Assembly: GCF_001870435.1 (NCBI RefSeq)
Contig: NZ_MDDR01000028.1
Span: 62,001-126,000, forward strand
Length of the DNA stretch: 64,000 bases
Direction of reading: 5' to 3'
From: Pseudomonas costantinii
Lineage (GTDB): Bacteria > Pseudomonadota > Gammaproteobacteria > Pseudomonadales > Pseudomonadaceae
Shown here: positions 1-11,013 of the stretch, piece by piece
Layout: every line of letters begins with the position of its first letter
How positions within the stretch are numbered: the stretch's first letter is position 1
Made by a program: the position numbers and the translations under genes
The notes under the pieces: model-generated
What the model was told of the DNA's origin: nothing
The model's input: the letters and a program-made list of their open reading frames with translations, nothing else
Database searches by the model: none

Positions 1-1142
1 ACCCGGCCGATATCGACATGATCTGCCGCCCGGTGTCCAACGCCACTTACGTAGTGCCATGGGCTATCGAACCCACCGCGATTGTGATCCACGACACCTT
101 CGACAAGCAGGGCAATCCCATCGAATTGTCGCCGCGCAACGTGCTGAAAAAGGTCTTGCAGCTCTATACCGACAAGGGCTGGCAGCCGATTGTCGCGCCG
201 GAGATGGAGTTCTACCTGACTCAGCGCTGCGAAGACCCGGACTTGCCGCTGAAAACCCCGGTCGGCCGCTCCGGTCGCGCCGAAACCGGCCGCCAGTCGT
301 TTTCCATCGACGCCGCCAACGAATTCGACCCGCTGTTCGAAGACGTCTACGACTGGTGCGAAGCCCAAGGCCTGGACCTCGATACGCTGATTCACGAAGA
401 CGGCCCGGCGCAGATGGAAATCAACTTTCGGCACGGCGATGCTCTCGACCTGGCCGACCAGATCACCGTGTTCAAACGCACCCTGCGTGAAGCCGCGCTC
501 AAGCACAACGTGGCCGCCACCTTCATGGCCAAACCGGTGGCCGACGAGCCGGGCAGCGCCATGCACCTGCACCAGAGTGTGGTGGATATCGCCACCGGCA
601 AGCCGGTGTTTGTCGACGCTGACGGCAAGATGAGCCAGCTGTTTTTGCATCACATCGGCGGCCTGCAAAAGTACATCCCCAAGTTGCTGCCGATGTTCGC
701 GCCCAACGTGAACTCGTTCCGCCGCTTTTTGCCGGACACCTCGGCGCCGGTCAACGTCGAGTGGGGCGAAGAAAACCGCACCGTCGGCCTGCGCGTGCCT
801 ACCTCCAGCCCTGATGCGATGCGGGTGGAAAACCGCCTGCCGGGCGCTGATGCCAACCCGTACCTGGCGATTGCCGCCAGCTTGTTGTGCGGCTACTTGG
901 GCATGATCGAAAAGATCGAGCCGAGTGCTCCGGTGGAAGGTCGCGCCTATGAGCGCCGCAACCTGCGCCTGCCATTCACCCTCGAAGATGCGCTGGCGCG
1001 GATGGAGGATTGCGACACGGTCAAGCAGTACCTGGGTGACAAGTTCGTGCGCGGCTACGTCGCGGTGAAACGCGCCGAGCATGAGAATTTCAAGCGGGTG
1101 ATCAGTTCCTGGGAGCGTGAGTTCCTACTCCTCAGTGTCTGA
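1..1142 (+). CDS. Gamma-glutamylpolyamine synthetase, glutamine synthetase family (5' partial)
   Basis: This gene runs in from before the window; the open frame is already in phase at base 3, so the start is missing. The protein is a glutamine-synthetase-fold ligase. The visible motifs are an EMEFYL metal-binding segment, a GPAQMEINF segment, MHLHQSV, and a C-terminal NRTVGLRVP stretch that holds the ATP/glutamate-binding arginine. The family includes PuuA and the Pseudomonas Spu/PauA enzymes, which join glutamate to putrescine or other amines with ATP. The next genes encode a polyamine-type binding protein and a PuuB-like oxidase, so a gamma-glutamylputrescine-type catabolic role is the best inference. 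The substrate cannot be fixed from sequence, and another gamma-glutamylamide synthetase is possible. Confidence 0.85.
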   Translation, partial: PADIDMICRPVSNATYVVPWAIEPTAIVIHDTFDKQGNPIELSPRNVLKKVLQLYTDKGWQPIVAPEMEFYLTQRCEDPDLPLKTPVGRSGRAETGRQSFSIDAANEFDPLFEDVYDWCEAQGLDLDTLIHEDGPAQMEINFRHGDALDLADQITVFKRTLREAALKHNVAATFMAKPVADEPGSAMHLHQSVVDIATGKPVFVDADGKMSQLFLHHIGGLQKYIPKLLPMFAPNVNSFRRFLPDTSAPVNVEWGEENRTVGLRVPTSSPDAMRVENRLPGADANPYLAIAASLLCGYLGMIEKIEPSAPVEGRAYERRNLRLPFTLEDALARMEDCDTVKQYLGDKFVRGYVAVKRAEHENFKRVISSWEREFLLLSV

Positions 1143-1168
1143 CAGTATTGACGCGCCTCAACCCGCCC

Positions 1169-1266
1169 CGTAGCAGCTGTCGAGCTTTAGCGAGGCTGCG
1201 TTGGGGCCCCGCAGTTGTGTCTGATACATCGCTACGCAGCCTCGCTGGCGCTCGACAGCTGCTACG
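1169..1266. repeat. REP doublet (inverted pair of palindromic elements)
   Basis: Two inverted copies of a unit beginning CGTAGCAGCTGTCGAGC and ending AGCGAGGCTGCGT face each other across about 30 bases, in the gap between the synthetase and the binding-protein gene. The same unit recurs as a doublet at 9702-9791. Pseudomonas REP doublets of this kind are non-autonomous elements moved by RAYT transposases, and they can stabilise the 3' ends of transcripts. Confidence 0.85.
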
Positions 1267-1288
1267 TAGTGGCTGGATGAATACATAA

Positions 1289-3696
<2,408 letters not shown>

Positions 3697-3751
3697 TGCG
3701 TCGGGCGTGGCAGGCTGGGCGACGTTTTTCTACGACTTCTGGAGATTTACC

Positions 3752-4162
3752 GTGCCCAAAGCATCTGCTGTGATTGAAATCCCGGTATCGGCCGATCAGG
3801 TATGGCAACTGGTGGGTGGTTTCAACTCCCTGCCGGACTGGCTGCCGCTGATCGTCAAGAGCGAGCCGAGCGATGGCGGCCGTGTGCGTCACCTGCAAAC
3901 TGCCGATGGCGGTGTGGTGGTCGAGCGTTTGCAGACCTTTGATAACGTGTCGCGCACGTACAGCTACACCATTGAACAATCACCTTTTCCGGTGAGTGCT
4001 TACCTGGCGACGTTGCAGGTTGAGGCGTTGACCGACTCATCGACGAAGGTGACCTGGTCGGGTGTGTTCACCCCGGTGGCGGGTGTGACGGATGCGGCGG
4101 TGGAAGAGCTGTTTGCCGGTGTGTACAAGGGTGGGGTTGAGGCGTTGCGGGCCAATTTCTGA
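3752..4162 (+). CDS. SRPBCC-family small-ligand-binding protein
   Basis: This is a 136-residue single-domain protein of the START/Bet v 1-like (SRPBCC, polyketide-cyclase) superfamily. It is recognised by the opening ASAVIEIPVSADQVWQLVGGF segment, the WLPLIVKSE segment, and a long C-terminal helix near VEELFAGVYKGGVEAL. I chose GTG at 3752 because GGAG stands seven bases before it; the longer frame from 3707 has no such site and adds an odd leader. It follows the oxidase by 55 bases and may be in the same transcript. No ligand or reaction can be assigned. Confidence 0.72.
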   Translation: MPKASAVIEIPVSADQVWQLVGGFNSLPDWLPLIVKSEPSDGGRVRHLQTADGGVVVERLQTFDNVSRTYSYTIEQSPFPVSAYLATLQVEALTDSSTKVTWSGVFTPVAGVTDAAVEELFAGVYKGGVEALRANF

Positions 4163-4230
4163 GTTGAACCCATGTGGGAGCGGGATTGCCCGTGTGCTGG
4201 CTTTCGGGTGGTCATTTTTTTAGATGGGTT

Positions 4231-4268
4231 GAGTACATATCCGTTACCCAAATAACGGATATGTACTC
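4231..4268. repeat. Perfect 15-bp-arm palindrome, minimal copy of a larger repeat family
   Basis: Arms GAGTACATATCCGTT and AACGGATATGTACTC are perfect reverse complements around an 8-base loop (acccaaat). The same arm begins the long elements at 46168 and 58816, and the right half matches the right end of the element at 46168-46819 nearly base for base. It lies between the convergent SRPBCC and histidine kinase genes, where it could also act as a bidirectional terminator-like hairpin. A lone half-REP (tgtgggagcgggattgcc) precedes it near 4171-4189. Confidence 0.85.
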
Positions 4269-4340
4269 AGCGGCCTAGCGACAACCATAGATATGGCTAT
4301 CGCAGGCAAGCCAACGCCCACATTTGGACCGGCGTACCCC

Positions 4341-5735
4341 TCAGGCTTCAGGCATCAACTGCTGCCGACACTCCAACACCAACCGCGCCCCCCCACACTG
4401 GCTGGTGCCGACTTCAAGTTTGAACCCATGCAAGTTGATGATCGCCGCCACAATCGACAAGCCCAATCCAAACCCACCTTGCTGGTCGCTTTCATCCACG
4501 CGATAGAATCGCTGGAACACCGCGTTGCGTTCAGCGATCGGTATCCCCGGCCCCGAGTCGTGTACTTCGATGCGCGTGCTGCCGGCGTCATTCACTGCCC
4601 GCAGAATCACCTCACCGCCCGCTGGGGAGAACTTGATCGAGTTGCTCAACAGGTTGGCCAAGGCTTCGAACAATAGCGCCCGGTCGCCGGTGATCCAAGG
4701 CAGTGACTCCGGGGTTTCGAGGCGCAGTTGCAATTCGCCTTCTTCCGCCAGGGGCAGGTAGAAGTCATGCAACTCGCGCAACAGTGGAAGCGGGTCCATC
4801 ACCAGGAAGCCTGAGCGACGCTGGTGATCTTCCAGTTCCGAAATCCGCAACAGCCCACGAAAGCGCGCCATCAGGGTGTCGGTTTCAGCAATCGCATCAT
4901 CGAGCTTCACCGCATGGGCAGAATCTTCCTCGGCCTGTTGCTTGATGCGATAGAGCTGTGCGCGCAAACGCGTCAGCGGCGTGCGCAGGTCATGGGCGAT
5001 GTTGTCGCACACGCCCTTGACCTCGTTCATCAGCTTCTCGATGCGGTCGAGCATGGCGTTGACGATGGCCGCGAGCATGTCCAGTTCGTCACGCCGATCG
5101 GACAGCGGCAGGCGGTGCGTCAGGTCGCCGGCGACGATGGCCTCGGCGCTGGCCTGGATCCCGCGAATCCGTCGCAACGGGCGGCGGCGCAACAAATGCC
5201 AGCCGGCGGCGCCGGGGATGATGGTCAGGGACAGCGCCCACAGCAGCGCATGCCAGATGATCCGGGTCACGCCGAACAGCGAGCCGTTGGCGCGTACCAG
5301 CACCAGCCAGCGGCCGTCGTCGGTGTGGGTGGCCACAGCGTCGCAGCTGTCCTTGGGCAGTTTCGGATCGTCGGAGTCGACGCAATTGGCCAGGGCGTGG
5401 ATTTTGCCGTCCAGGGGCAGGTCGGGCGGCACGGCGCGGATCGGCCCGCTCAAGGGGCGAAATTGCTCATCGAACAGGCCGTAGGCGTCTACGCCCTTCA
5501 TGTCGAAGGTCATGCTGGTGGTCAGCGCCTCCACCAGTTCCTCACCGTCGAAGCGCTGGAACAGATGCTGACGCTGCATCAGGGAGTGGCGCGACAAGTC
5601 GCCCAGGTACCCCGACACCTCGTAGTACAGCACCCCCATGAGGATGCAACTCCAAGCCACAAACAGCGAACTGTAAAGCGCCAGCAAACGGCTGCTGGAA
5701 GAGCGCCAACCCTTAGAGGGGTTCAGCAATGACAT
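4341..5735 (-). CDS. Sensor histidine kinase
   Basis: This 464-residue inner-membrane kinase has a membrane segment at about 17-39, a periplasmic sensor of roughly 115 residues, a second membrane segment at about 158-181, a HAMP linker, a HisKA dimerisation helix with the phospho-accepting histidine in HDLRTP (H248), and a HATPase domain with the N box (NLLSNSIKFSP) and G boxes (DSGPGIP, GFGLGLSI). Two cysteines (118 and 131) in the periplasmic loop may pair. Its start overlaps the end of the response regulator gene by about 23 bases, so the two form one operon. The signal is not evident. The nearest genes on either side do not point clearly to a target. Confidence 0.92.
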   Translation of the reverse strand: MSLLNPSKGWRSSSSRLLALYSSLFVAWSCILMGVLYYEVSGYLGDLSRHSLMQRQHLFQRFDGEELVEALTTSMTFDMKGVDAYGLFDEQFRPLSGPIRAVPPDLPLDGKIHALANCVDSDDPKLPKDSCDAVATHTDDGRWLVLVRANGSLFGVTRIIWHALLWALSLTIIPGAAGWHLLRRRPLRRIRGIQASAEAIVAGDLTHRLPLSDRRDELDMLAAIVNAMLDRIEKLMNEVKGVCDNIAHDLRTPLTRLRAQLYRIKQQAEEDSAHAVKLDDAIAETDTLMARFRGLLRISELEDHQRRSGFLVMDPLPLLRELHDFYLPLAEEGELQLRLETPESLPWITGDRALLFEALANLLSNSIKFSPAGGEVILRAVNDAGSTRIEVHDSGPGIPIAERNAVFQRFYRVDESDQQGGFGLGLSIVAAIINLHGFKLEVGTSQCGGARLVLECRQQLMPEA

Positions 5736-6396
5736 AGCCGGAACCTCGTACCGTGCGGATCAGCGGCGTCAGGCCCGGTGGGTCGATTTTCTTGCGCAGG
5801 CGACCGATGTGCACGTCGATCAGGTTGGTGCCGGGGTCGAAGTGATAACCCCAGACTTCCTCGAAAATCATCATCCGCGACAGAATCTGCCCGGTGTTGC
5901 GCATCAGGAATTCGAGCAGTTTGTATTCGGTCGGCAGCAGGCTCAGCGGCTGTTCGGCGCGGCTCGCTTCGCGGCTGATCAGGTTCAGTTCCAGGTCTGC
6001 CACGCGCAGGGCGGTTTCGAATTCCTTGACGGTGCTCTTGCGTCGCAGCAGCACTTCGACGCGGGCGGCCATTTCGTCGGAGGCGAACGGTTTGGTGAGG
6101 TAGTCATCACCACCGGCCCGCAGGCCACGTACCCGTTCGTCGACATCGGAGAGGGCGCTGATCATCAGAATCGGCGTCGACACACCAATGGTGCGCAGGG
6201 TCGTGACGATGGCCAGGCCATCGAGTTCCGGCAGCATGCGGTCGAGGGTGATCAGATCGTAATCACCACTCACAGCACGGACCAGGCCTTCACGGCCGTT
6301 GTCCACCCAATCTACGTCCAGTCCATGGCTGCTCAGCTCTGCGACGATCTCGCGGGCCGTTACGGCGTCATCCTCGATGGTCAAAATACGGGTCAT
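5713..6396 (-). CDS. OmpR-family response regulator
   Basis: The 227-residue protein has a receiver domain with the acidic pair in IEDD (residues 8-10), the phospho-acceptor aspartate at about D52 (TLDRMLPELDG), the conserved lysine in DDYLTKPF, and a C-terminal winged helix with the EYKLLEFLMRNTGQILSR and DVHIGRLRKKI recognition elements. I start at the internal ATG giving MTRILTIEDD, which has AGGT seven bases upstream; the frame from 6420 adds eight unlikely residues. It is the partner of the kinase gene it overlaps, and the pair is transcribed away from the MFS gene. Confidence 0.92.
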   Translation of the reverse strand: MTRILTIEDDAVTAREIVAELSSHGLDVDWVDNGREGLVRAVSGDYDLITLDRMLPELDGLAIVTTLRTIGVSTPILMISALSDVDERVRGLRAGGDDYLTKPFASDEMAARVEVLLRRKSTVKEFETALRVADLELNLISREASRAEQPLSLLPTEYKLLEFLMRNTGQILSRMMIFEEVWGYHFDPGTNLIDVHIGRLRKKIDPPGLTPLIRTVRGSGYVIAEPL

Positions 6397-6475
6397 AGGA
6401 TTACCTGGTGAGCGATTCACACTAGAAGTGGGGGCATTTTGCCAAGAAATGCCTGAACGCTTCCTAAATTAAACT

Positions 6476-7696
6476 TCATATTGGCAAAACCGACACTTTT
6501 TTATGGCTGGCACATTTGGTTTTGCGCAGTGCCAGCCAGCCTGAGACCAGTAAAGCACTGGCCACTGAAGTCATAATCACCAACGGTTCAGAAGTACCGT
6601 CAGACAGCAGCCCGGTGGCCCAACTGCTCACGGCGGTCAGGAACATCTGGGTAAAAAAGAACAGCCCCGACGCCGTCCCGGCAATCGCACCGTAAGGCTG
6701 TAACACTGCCAGTTGGCACGCCGGAATCACCATTCCTACCGACACCATGATTACCACCATCGGCACCACAATCGCCAGCCAAACTTGCGGTAACGCCGTG
6801 GTGGTGGCCGCAAGCATCACGCTGCCCAGCACATTCAGCGCGATCGCGGCGCCGATCAAACGGTCGGGTTCGAAACGCAGCACCAGCCGCCGAAACAGGT
6901 TCGCGCCCAGCATGTAGCCGCTGATCGTCGCCGCAAATACCAGTGCGTAGGCCGTGGCAGAGAGGTGGAAGCCCCGCTGCAGCAGTGCCGAAGACTCGCT
7001 GATAAACGGAAAGTACGTGCTGTACACGCAGCCAATGGCCAGGGAGTAACGCAGGAAGTAGCGGTCGCGCAGCAGTTGGCCGTAGAGGCGCAGCAGATTG
7101 CTCGGCGGCGCGGCAGCAACTTCCGGCGGGCGGGTTTCCGGGAGGCGGCGATACACCACCAGGTACAGCATCGCGCCGATCACGCCAAGCAAGACAAACA
7201 GGCCGCGCCAGTTGATGAAGGGCAGCATCAGGCTGCCCAGCACTGGCGCGGCCATCGGTGACACGGCCATGGCCATGGAAATCAGCCCGAGCAAGCGCGC
7301 CTGTTCATGGCGGTCGAAGTAATCGCGCACGATCACTCGGCCGATCACCGTGGTGCAGCATCCGCCCAGGGCCTGGAACAGGCGGGCGATGATCAGCACG
7401 TCGAGGCTGTCGGCCATCGCACAGGCTGCGGTCGCCACCACGTACAGAAACAGCCCCGCCAACAGCACCGGGCGGCGGCCGAAGCGGTCGGTCAGAGGGC
7501 CACTGACCAGCAAGGAAATCGCTGAGCCGAGGGTGTACAGCGTGAGGGTCAGTTGCAGTTGGCTGTCGCGGGTGTGGAAGTAATCGGCCATGGCGGGCAG
7601 CGCCGGCAGGTGCATGTCCAGGGTGAGGCGTGGCAGGGCGATCAGCACGGTCAGCAGTACCAGCCAGAAACCGGAGGAGAGGGCGCGTTGAGTCAT
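6476..7696 (-). CDS. Bcr/CflA-family multidrug efflux MFS transporter
   Basis: The 406-residue protein has about twelve hydrophobic segments. It also has the Bcr/CflA-type opening (LPRLTLDMHLPALPAM, about residues 21-36), the motif-A loop GPLTDRFGRRPVLL between helices 2 and 3, and RVIVRDYFDR after helix 4. Members export chloramphenicol, bicyclomycin or small metabolites by proton antiport. The gene is divergent from a MocR-type regulator with only 69 bases between the starts, and paired repeats lie in that gap, so regulation by that neighbour is likely. The substrate is unknown. Confidence 0.88.
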   Translation of the reverse strand: MTQRALSSGFWLVLLTVLIALPRLTLDMHLPALPAMADYFHTRDSQLQLTLTLYTLGSAISLLVSGPLTDRFGRRPVLLAGLFLYVVATAACAMADSLDVLIIARLFQALGGCCTTVIGRVIVRDYFDRHEQARLLGLISMAMAVSPMAAPVLGSLMLPFINWRGLFVLLGVIGAMLYLVVYRRLPETRPPEVAAAPPSNLLRLYGQLLRDRYFLRYSLAIGCVYSTYFPFISESSALLQRGFHLSATAYALVFAATISGYMLGANLFRRLVLRFEPDRLIGAAIALNVLGSVMLAATTTALPQVWLAIVVPMVVIMVSVGMVIPACQLAVLQPYGAIAGTASGLFFFTQMFLTAVSSWATGLLSDGTSEPLVIMTSVASALLVSGWLALRKTKCASHKKVSVLPI

Positions 7697-7757
7697 GGGA
7701 CGCTTCTTGGCAATTTGTTGAGCCTGAACTCTAGCGACTTTGTGGTTTAATCCTTAG

Positions 7758-7792
7758 GGCCACTTATGCCTGGAATGATTGGACCACTTATG
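7758..7792 (+). promoter_or_regulatory. Direct repeats, probable MocR-type operator overlapping both candidate starts
   Basis: The ten-base unit CCACTTATG with a preceding G/A (gccacttatg and accacttatg) occurs twice, 24 bases apart, in the short gap between the divergent MFS and regulator genes. MocR-family proteins commonly bind pairs of direct repeats near their own start and the divergent target gene. Each repeat ends in an ATG that is in frame with the regulator, so operator and start codon coincide. Confidence 0.5.
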
Positions 7793-9211
7793 AGCCGAGG
7801 AAAAGCCGCATCCGCCCTGGACCTGCCGCGCCCCGATACGCTGGACGCAGGCAAGCAACAGGGCGCCTACGAGGCGTTGCGCGGGGCGATCCTGAACCGA
7901 CAGTTGCCGGCAGGCAGTCGATTGCCGTCTACCCGCAGCCTGGCCGAACGCTGGTTGGTGTCCCGTGGCACGCTGGAAGCGGCCTTCGAGCGATTGCACA
8001 GTGAAGGCTATGTGCAGCGGGTGGCGGGGTCCGGTACGCGGGTGTGTGCGGTGATCCCTGAGCAGTTTATTGCGGCCCCGGCGTCGAGTGAGGCTCTACG
8101 CCGCAAGGCCGTAGCCGATCAGCCCGAGACGGGAGTGCAAAGCCATGTGCCCTTCGTTGCCCGGCGCCCGGATGCGAGCTTGTTCGACCTGAAAGCCTGG
8201 GCGCGCTGCATCTCCCGTGGCCTTCTATCCGTGGGGCCTGGGGTGTTGGAAGCCGCGCACCCGGCCGGGTTGTCTGCCTTGCGCGAACAGATCGCCGACT
8301 ACCTGCGCAGCCATCGCGGCATGCAATGCGAGGCCGATGAAGTGATCGTCACCACCGGTATTCGCCATGCCCTGGACTTGATCGCCCGCACGCTGCTCAA
8401 ACCTGGCGATACGGCCTGCATCGAAGACCCCGGCTATAAACCGGCGCGCCGCCTGTTTAAGCTTGCCGGTGCGCAAGTCCAGTCGATCCCGGTCACGGCC
8501 GAAGGCCTCGACACCGCCCAACTCCCCAGCACTGCGCGCCTGGCCTACGTCACACCGGCGCACCAGGCACCCCTGGGCATGACCCTGTCGGTCTCCCGTC
8601 GCCTGGCGTTGTTGGACTGGGCCGCTCGCGCCGATGCGTGGGTGGTCGAAGACGATTACGACAGCGAGTACAACTACAACAGCGCGCCCCTGGCGGCGCT
8701 TAAGTCCCTGGACTCCGGCGACCGGGTGATCTACTGCGGCAGCTTCAACAAAAACCTGTTCCCCGGGCTGCGCGTGGGTTTCATGGTGGTGCCGAAAATG
8801 CTGCGCCCAGCGCTGCTGCGTACCCTGCAACTCACCGGGCATTCGGTGGGCGCCACCGATCAGTTGGGGCTGGTGGACTTCCTGGGCAGCGGGGCCTTTG
8901 TGCGCCATCTGCGCGCCTCGCGTCAGGCGTACCAAGCGCGGCGCGATGCCTTGCTTGCTTGTCTTCCAGATGGCTGCACCGTGAGCGGGCAGCAAGCTGG
9001 ATTGCACTTTGTGCTGTGGTTGCCGGCAGGTGTTGAAGAGGGTGATTTTTGCACCCGCGCCGCCGCAGTCGGGCTGACATTGCAGCCACTGGGCACGTTC
9101 TGCGTTGACGCAAGCTTGCCGCCGGCGGTGATCATCGGTTACACCGCGCTGACCCTGGCACAGATCCGCTATCACGGGCGTGCCCTCGCGCAATTGTTAA
9201 TGGCGGCTTAA
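7766..9211 (+). CDS. MocR/PdxR-type GntR-family regulator with aminotransferase-like domain
   Basis: The 481-residue protein joins an N-terminal GntR winged helix (residues ~35-100, with LPSTRSLAERWLVSRGTLEAAFERL) to a fold-type I aminotransferase-like domain. The PLP-lysine region is GSFNKNLFPGLRVG, and other markers are EDPGYKPAR and VVEDDYDSEYNY. MocR proteins use bound PLP or an external aldimine to control a divergent gene, here probably the MFS exporter. The start at 7766 has AGGG seven bases upstream. The ATG at 7790 is also possible; it would remove eight residues and leave the whole operator outside the coding region. Confidence 0.88.
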   Translation: MPGMIGPLMSRGKAASALDLPRPDTLDAGKQQGAYEALRGAILNRQLPAGSRLPSTRSLAERWLVSRGTLEAAFERLHSEGYVQRVAGSGTRVCAVIPEQFIAAPASSEALRRKAVADQPETGVQSHVPFVARRPDASLFDLKAWARCISRGLLSVGPGVLEAAHPAGLSALREQIADYLRSHRGMQCEADEVIVTTGIRHALDLIARTLLKPGDTACIEDPGYKPARRLFKLAGAQVQSIPVTAEGLDTAQLPSTARLAYVTPAHQAPLGMTLSVSRRLALLDWAARADAWVVEDDYDSEYNYNSAPLAALKSLDSGDRVIYCGSFNKNLFPGLRVGFMVVPKMLRPALLRTLQLTGHSVGATDQLGLVDFLGSGAFVRHLRASRQAYQARRDALLACLPDGCTVSGQQAGLHFVLWLPAGVEEGDFCTRAAAVGLTLQPLGTFCVDASLPPAVIIGYTALTLAQIRYHGRALAQLLMAA

Positions 9212-9237
9212 CCCGCGCTTGGCTAGACTCGCGCCCC

Positions 9238-9585
9238 ATGAGCCGCCTGCTGCGTTTAATCCTGGTCATGTTGATAAGCCTCACGCTTCCCCTGACCGGG
9301 ATGGCGGGTGTGCCGTCGAGCACAGAGCCTTGCCCGATGAAAATGTCGGACATGCAGATGATGGCGGACATGTCCCCGGACTGCTGCCAGGACGGCGCCG
9401 CCTCCGCTGACCATGGCAAGGCCTGTAAGCCAGGCCAGGAATGCAAGACCGGCGGCCTGCTGCAATTGTCGATGCCGGTGCTGAAAGCCCCCTTGACCCC
9501 GGCTCATCCTCTGGCCGTCAGCCTTTCCTCGGATTTCATCCCCGACCGCTCGCCGTCCGGCGTCTGGCGCCCACCCCGTTCCTGA
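9238..9585 (+). CDS. Small secreted Met/Cys-rich protein of the copper efflux operon
   Basis: The 115-residue protein has a signal peptide (residues 1-23, ending MAG) followed by a segment rich in methionine, cysteine and histidine (PCPMKMSDMQMM, DCCQD, DHGKACKPGQEC), then a plain proline-rich tail. This composition suits loose binding of Cu(I) or Ag(I) in the periplasm. It is the first gene before a CusCBA-like operon in the same direction, which supports a metal role. I recognise no named family. The 96-base gap to the next gene holds the small hairpin CATCCCttgttcGGGATG. Confidence 0.6.
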   Translation: MSRLLRLILVMLISLTLPLTGMAGVPSSTEPCPMKMSDMQMMADMSPDCCQDGAASADHGKACKPGQECKTGGLLQLSMPVLKAPLTPAHPLAVSLSSDFIPDRSPSGVWRPPRS

Positions 9586-9681
9586 TTCCTGTTGCACCTC
9601 AAGCCTCATCCCTTGTTCGGGATGGCCTTGCTGTGGGCCGCGTAAAGCGGCGCGCAGCGCAACAGATCAGGAATCTTCAAC

Positions 9682-11013
9682 ATGAAAGACTTAGAGCTCT
9701 GCGTAGCAGCTGTCGAGCACGAGCGAGGCTGCGTTGCGGTGTGTCAGGCACTCCGTCGACGCAGCCTCGCGGGTGCTCGGCAGCTGCTACGGGGAAGTTT
9801 GGTGGTGAGCTTTTGGGCGTGGTCGGCATTAGCCTCTGCGTTGACCCTGGATGACGCCCTGCGCCTGGCGCAAAACAACGCGCCCTCGCTGACGGCTGAG
9901 TCGGCCAAGCTGCACGCGGCGACGCAGGCAGCGATCCCGGCCGGTGAATTGCCCGACCCGAAACTGGTGGTGGGGCTGCAAAACTTCCCCATCGGCGGGC
10001 CGAATCGCGGCACGTTGTATGGCGACGACATGACCGAGCAAATGATCGGTATCCAGCAACAAGTGCCCAGCCGCGACAAGCGCAAGGCTCGGGTCGAGCT
10101 GGCCGATGCGACGGTGGAACGCACGGCGGCGCAAGGGCGGATCGAACGCCTTAACGTACGCCAGGCCACCGCCCAGGCGTGGATTCGCGCCTATGCGGTG
10201 GAGCGCAAAGAGGCTTTGTTCAAGGGCTTCTACCAACAGAACCGCCTGCTGCAAGACAGCGTGCGTGCACAGTTGGCCGGTGGTCGTGGCCAGGCCTCTG
10301 ATGCGGTCATTCCCAAGCAGGAAGCCGCCGAGCTGGCTGGGCGCGAAGATGAGTTGACCCAACAACGCGCCCAGGCTCGCGCCGCTCTCAAGCGCTGGAT
10401 CGGCCCGGCGGCCAACGAAGCGCCCAGTGGGCAGTTGCCCAACTGGACCATCGACAGCCACGGCTACAGCCACAACCTGCATCAGCACCCTGAGCTGCAA
10501 GCCTTCGTGCCACGCACTCGCGAGGCGCAAGCGCGCTTGCAGGAAGCCAAGGCGCAAAAGACCTCGGACTGGAGCTGGGAAGTGGACTACCAGCATCGGG
10601 GCCGCGAGTACGGTGACATGGTCAGCCTGCAATTGAGCTTTGATCTGCCGATCTTCCCCGGCCGTCGGCAAAACCCCGGCATTGCTGCCAAGCAGGCTGA
10701 GGTGGACCAATTGGACGCCGAGCGCGAAGCCGCCACCCGCGAACACATCCAGATGCTTGACGACGACCTGGCGGGTTACCAACGCCTGGACCGCGCGGTG
10801 CAGCGCAGCCAGGACAGCCTGGTGCCCCTGGCCGAAGAAAAGGTTGCCTTGAGCTTGGCCGGTTATCGCTCAGGCAAGGGCGACTTGATGACGGTGGTCA
10901 GCGCTCGTCGCGAGCTGGTCGAAGCCCGTTTCAAACAGATTGATGCCATCGAGCAGCGTGCCTTGATCGGCGCCCAGCTGTATTTCGCCTATGAGGAACC
11001 CGCCAATGAATAA
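9682..11013 (+). CDS. CusC/TolC-family outer-membrane efflux channel with REP-derived N terminus
   Basis: From about residue 54 (LTLDDALRLAQNNAPSL) this is a normal TolC-type outer-membrane factor: long coiled helices (QATAQAWIRAYAVERKEALF, ARAALKRWIGPA), then LQLSFDLPIFPGRRQNPGI, a repeat of the same fold. It should connect the CusB/CusA pump to the outside. The N terminus is odd: codons 7 to 37 are made almost entirely of a 90-base REP doublet, which supplies an arginine-rich stretch before the hydrophobic GSLVVSFWAWSALASA segment that must be the signal core. ATG 9682 has AGGA about nine bases upstream. GTG 9802 has GGGGA upstream but would leave too short a signal. The actual start needs experiment. 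Confidence 0.8.
   Translation: MKDLELCVAAVEHERGCVAVCQALRRRSLAGARQLLRGSLVVSFWAWSALASALTLDDALRLAQNNAPSLTAESAKLHAATQAAIPAGELPDPKLVVGLQNFPIGGPNRGTLYGDDMTEQMIGIQQQVPSRDKRKARVELADATVERTAAQGRIERLNVRQATAQAWIRAYAVERKEALFKGFYQQNRLLQDSVRAQLAGGRGQASDAVIPKQEAAELAGREDELTQQRAQARAALKRWIGPAANEAPSGQLPNWTIDSHGYSHNLHQHPELQAFVPRTREAQARLQEAKAQKTSDWSWEVDYQHRGREYGDMVSLQLSFDLPIFPGRRQNPGIAAKQAEVDQLDAEREAATREHIQMLDDDLAGYQRLDRAVQRSQDSLVPLAEEKVALSLAGYRSGKGDLMTVVSARRELVEARFKQIDAIEQRALIGAQLYFAYEEPANE
9702..9791. repeat. REP doublet inside a coding region
   Basis: Two inverted copies of the REP unit seen at 1169-1266 (CGTAGCAGCTGTCGAGC ... GCGAGGCTGCGT) fill 90 bases, a multiple of three, within the predicted first 37 codons of the cusC-like gene. 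No stop codon results in the reading frame used. Confidence 0.85.
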
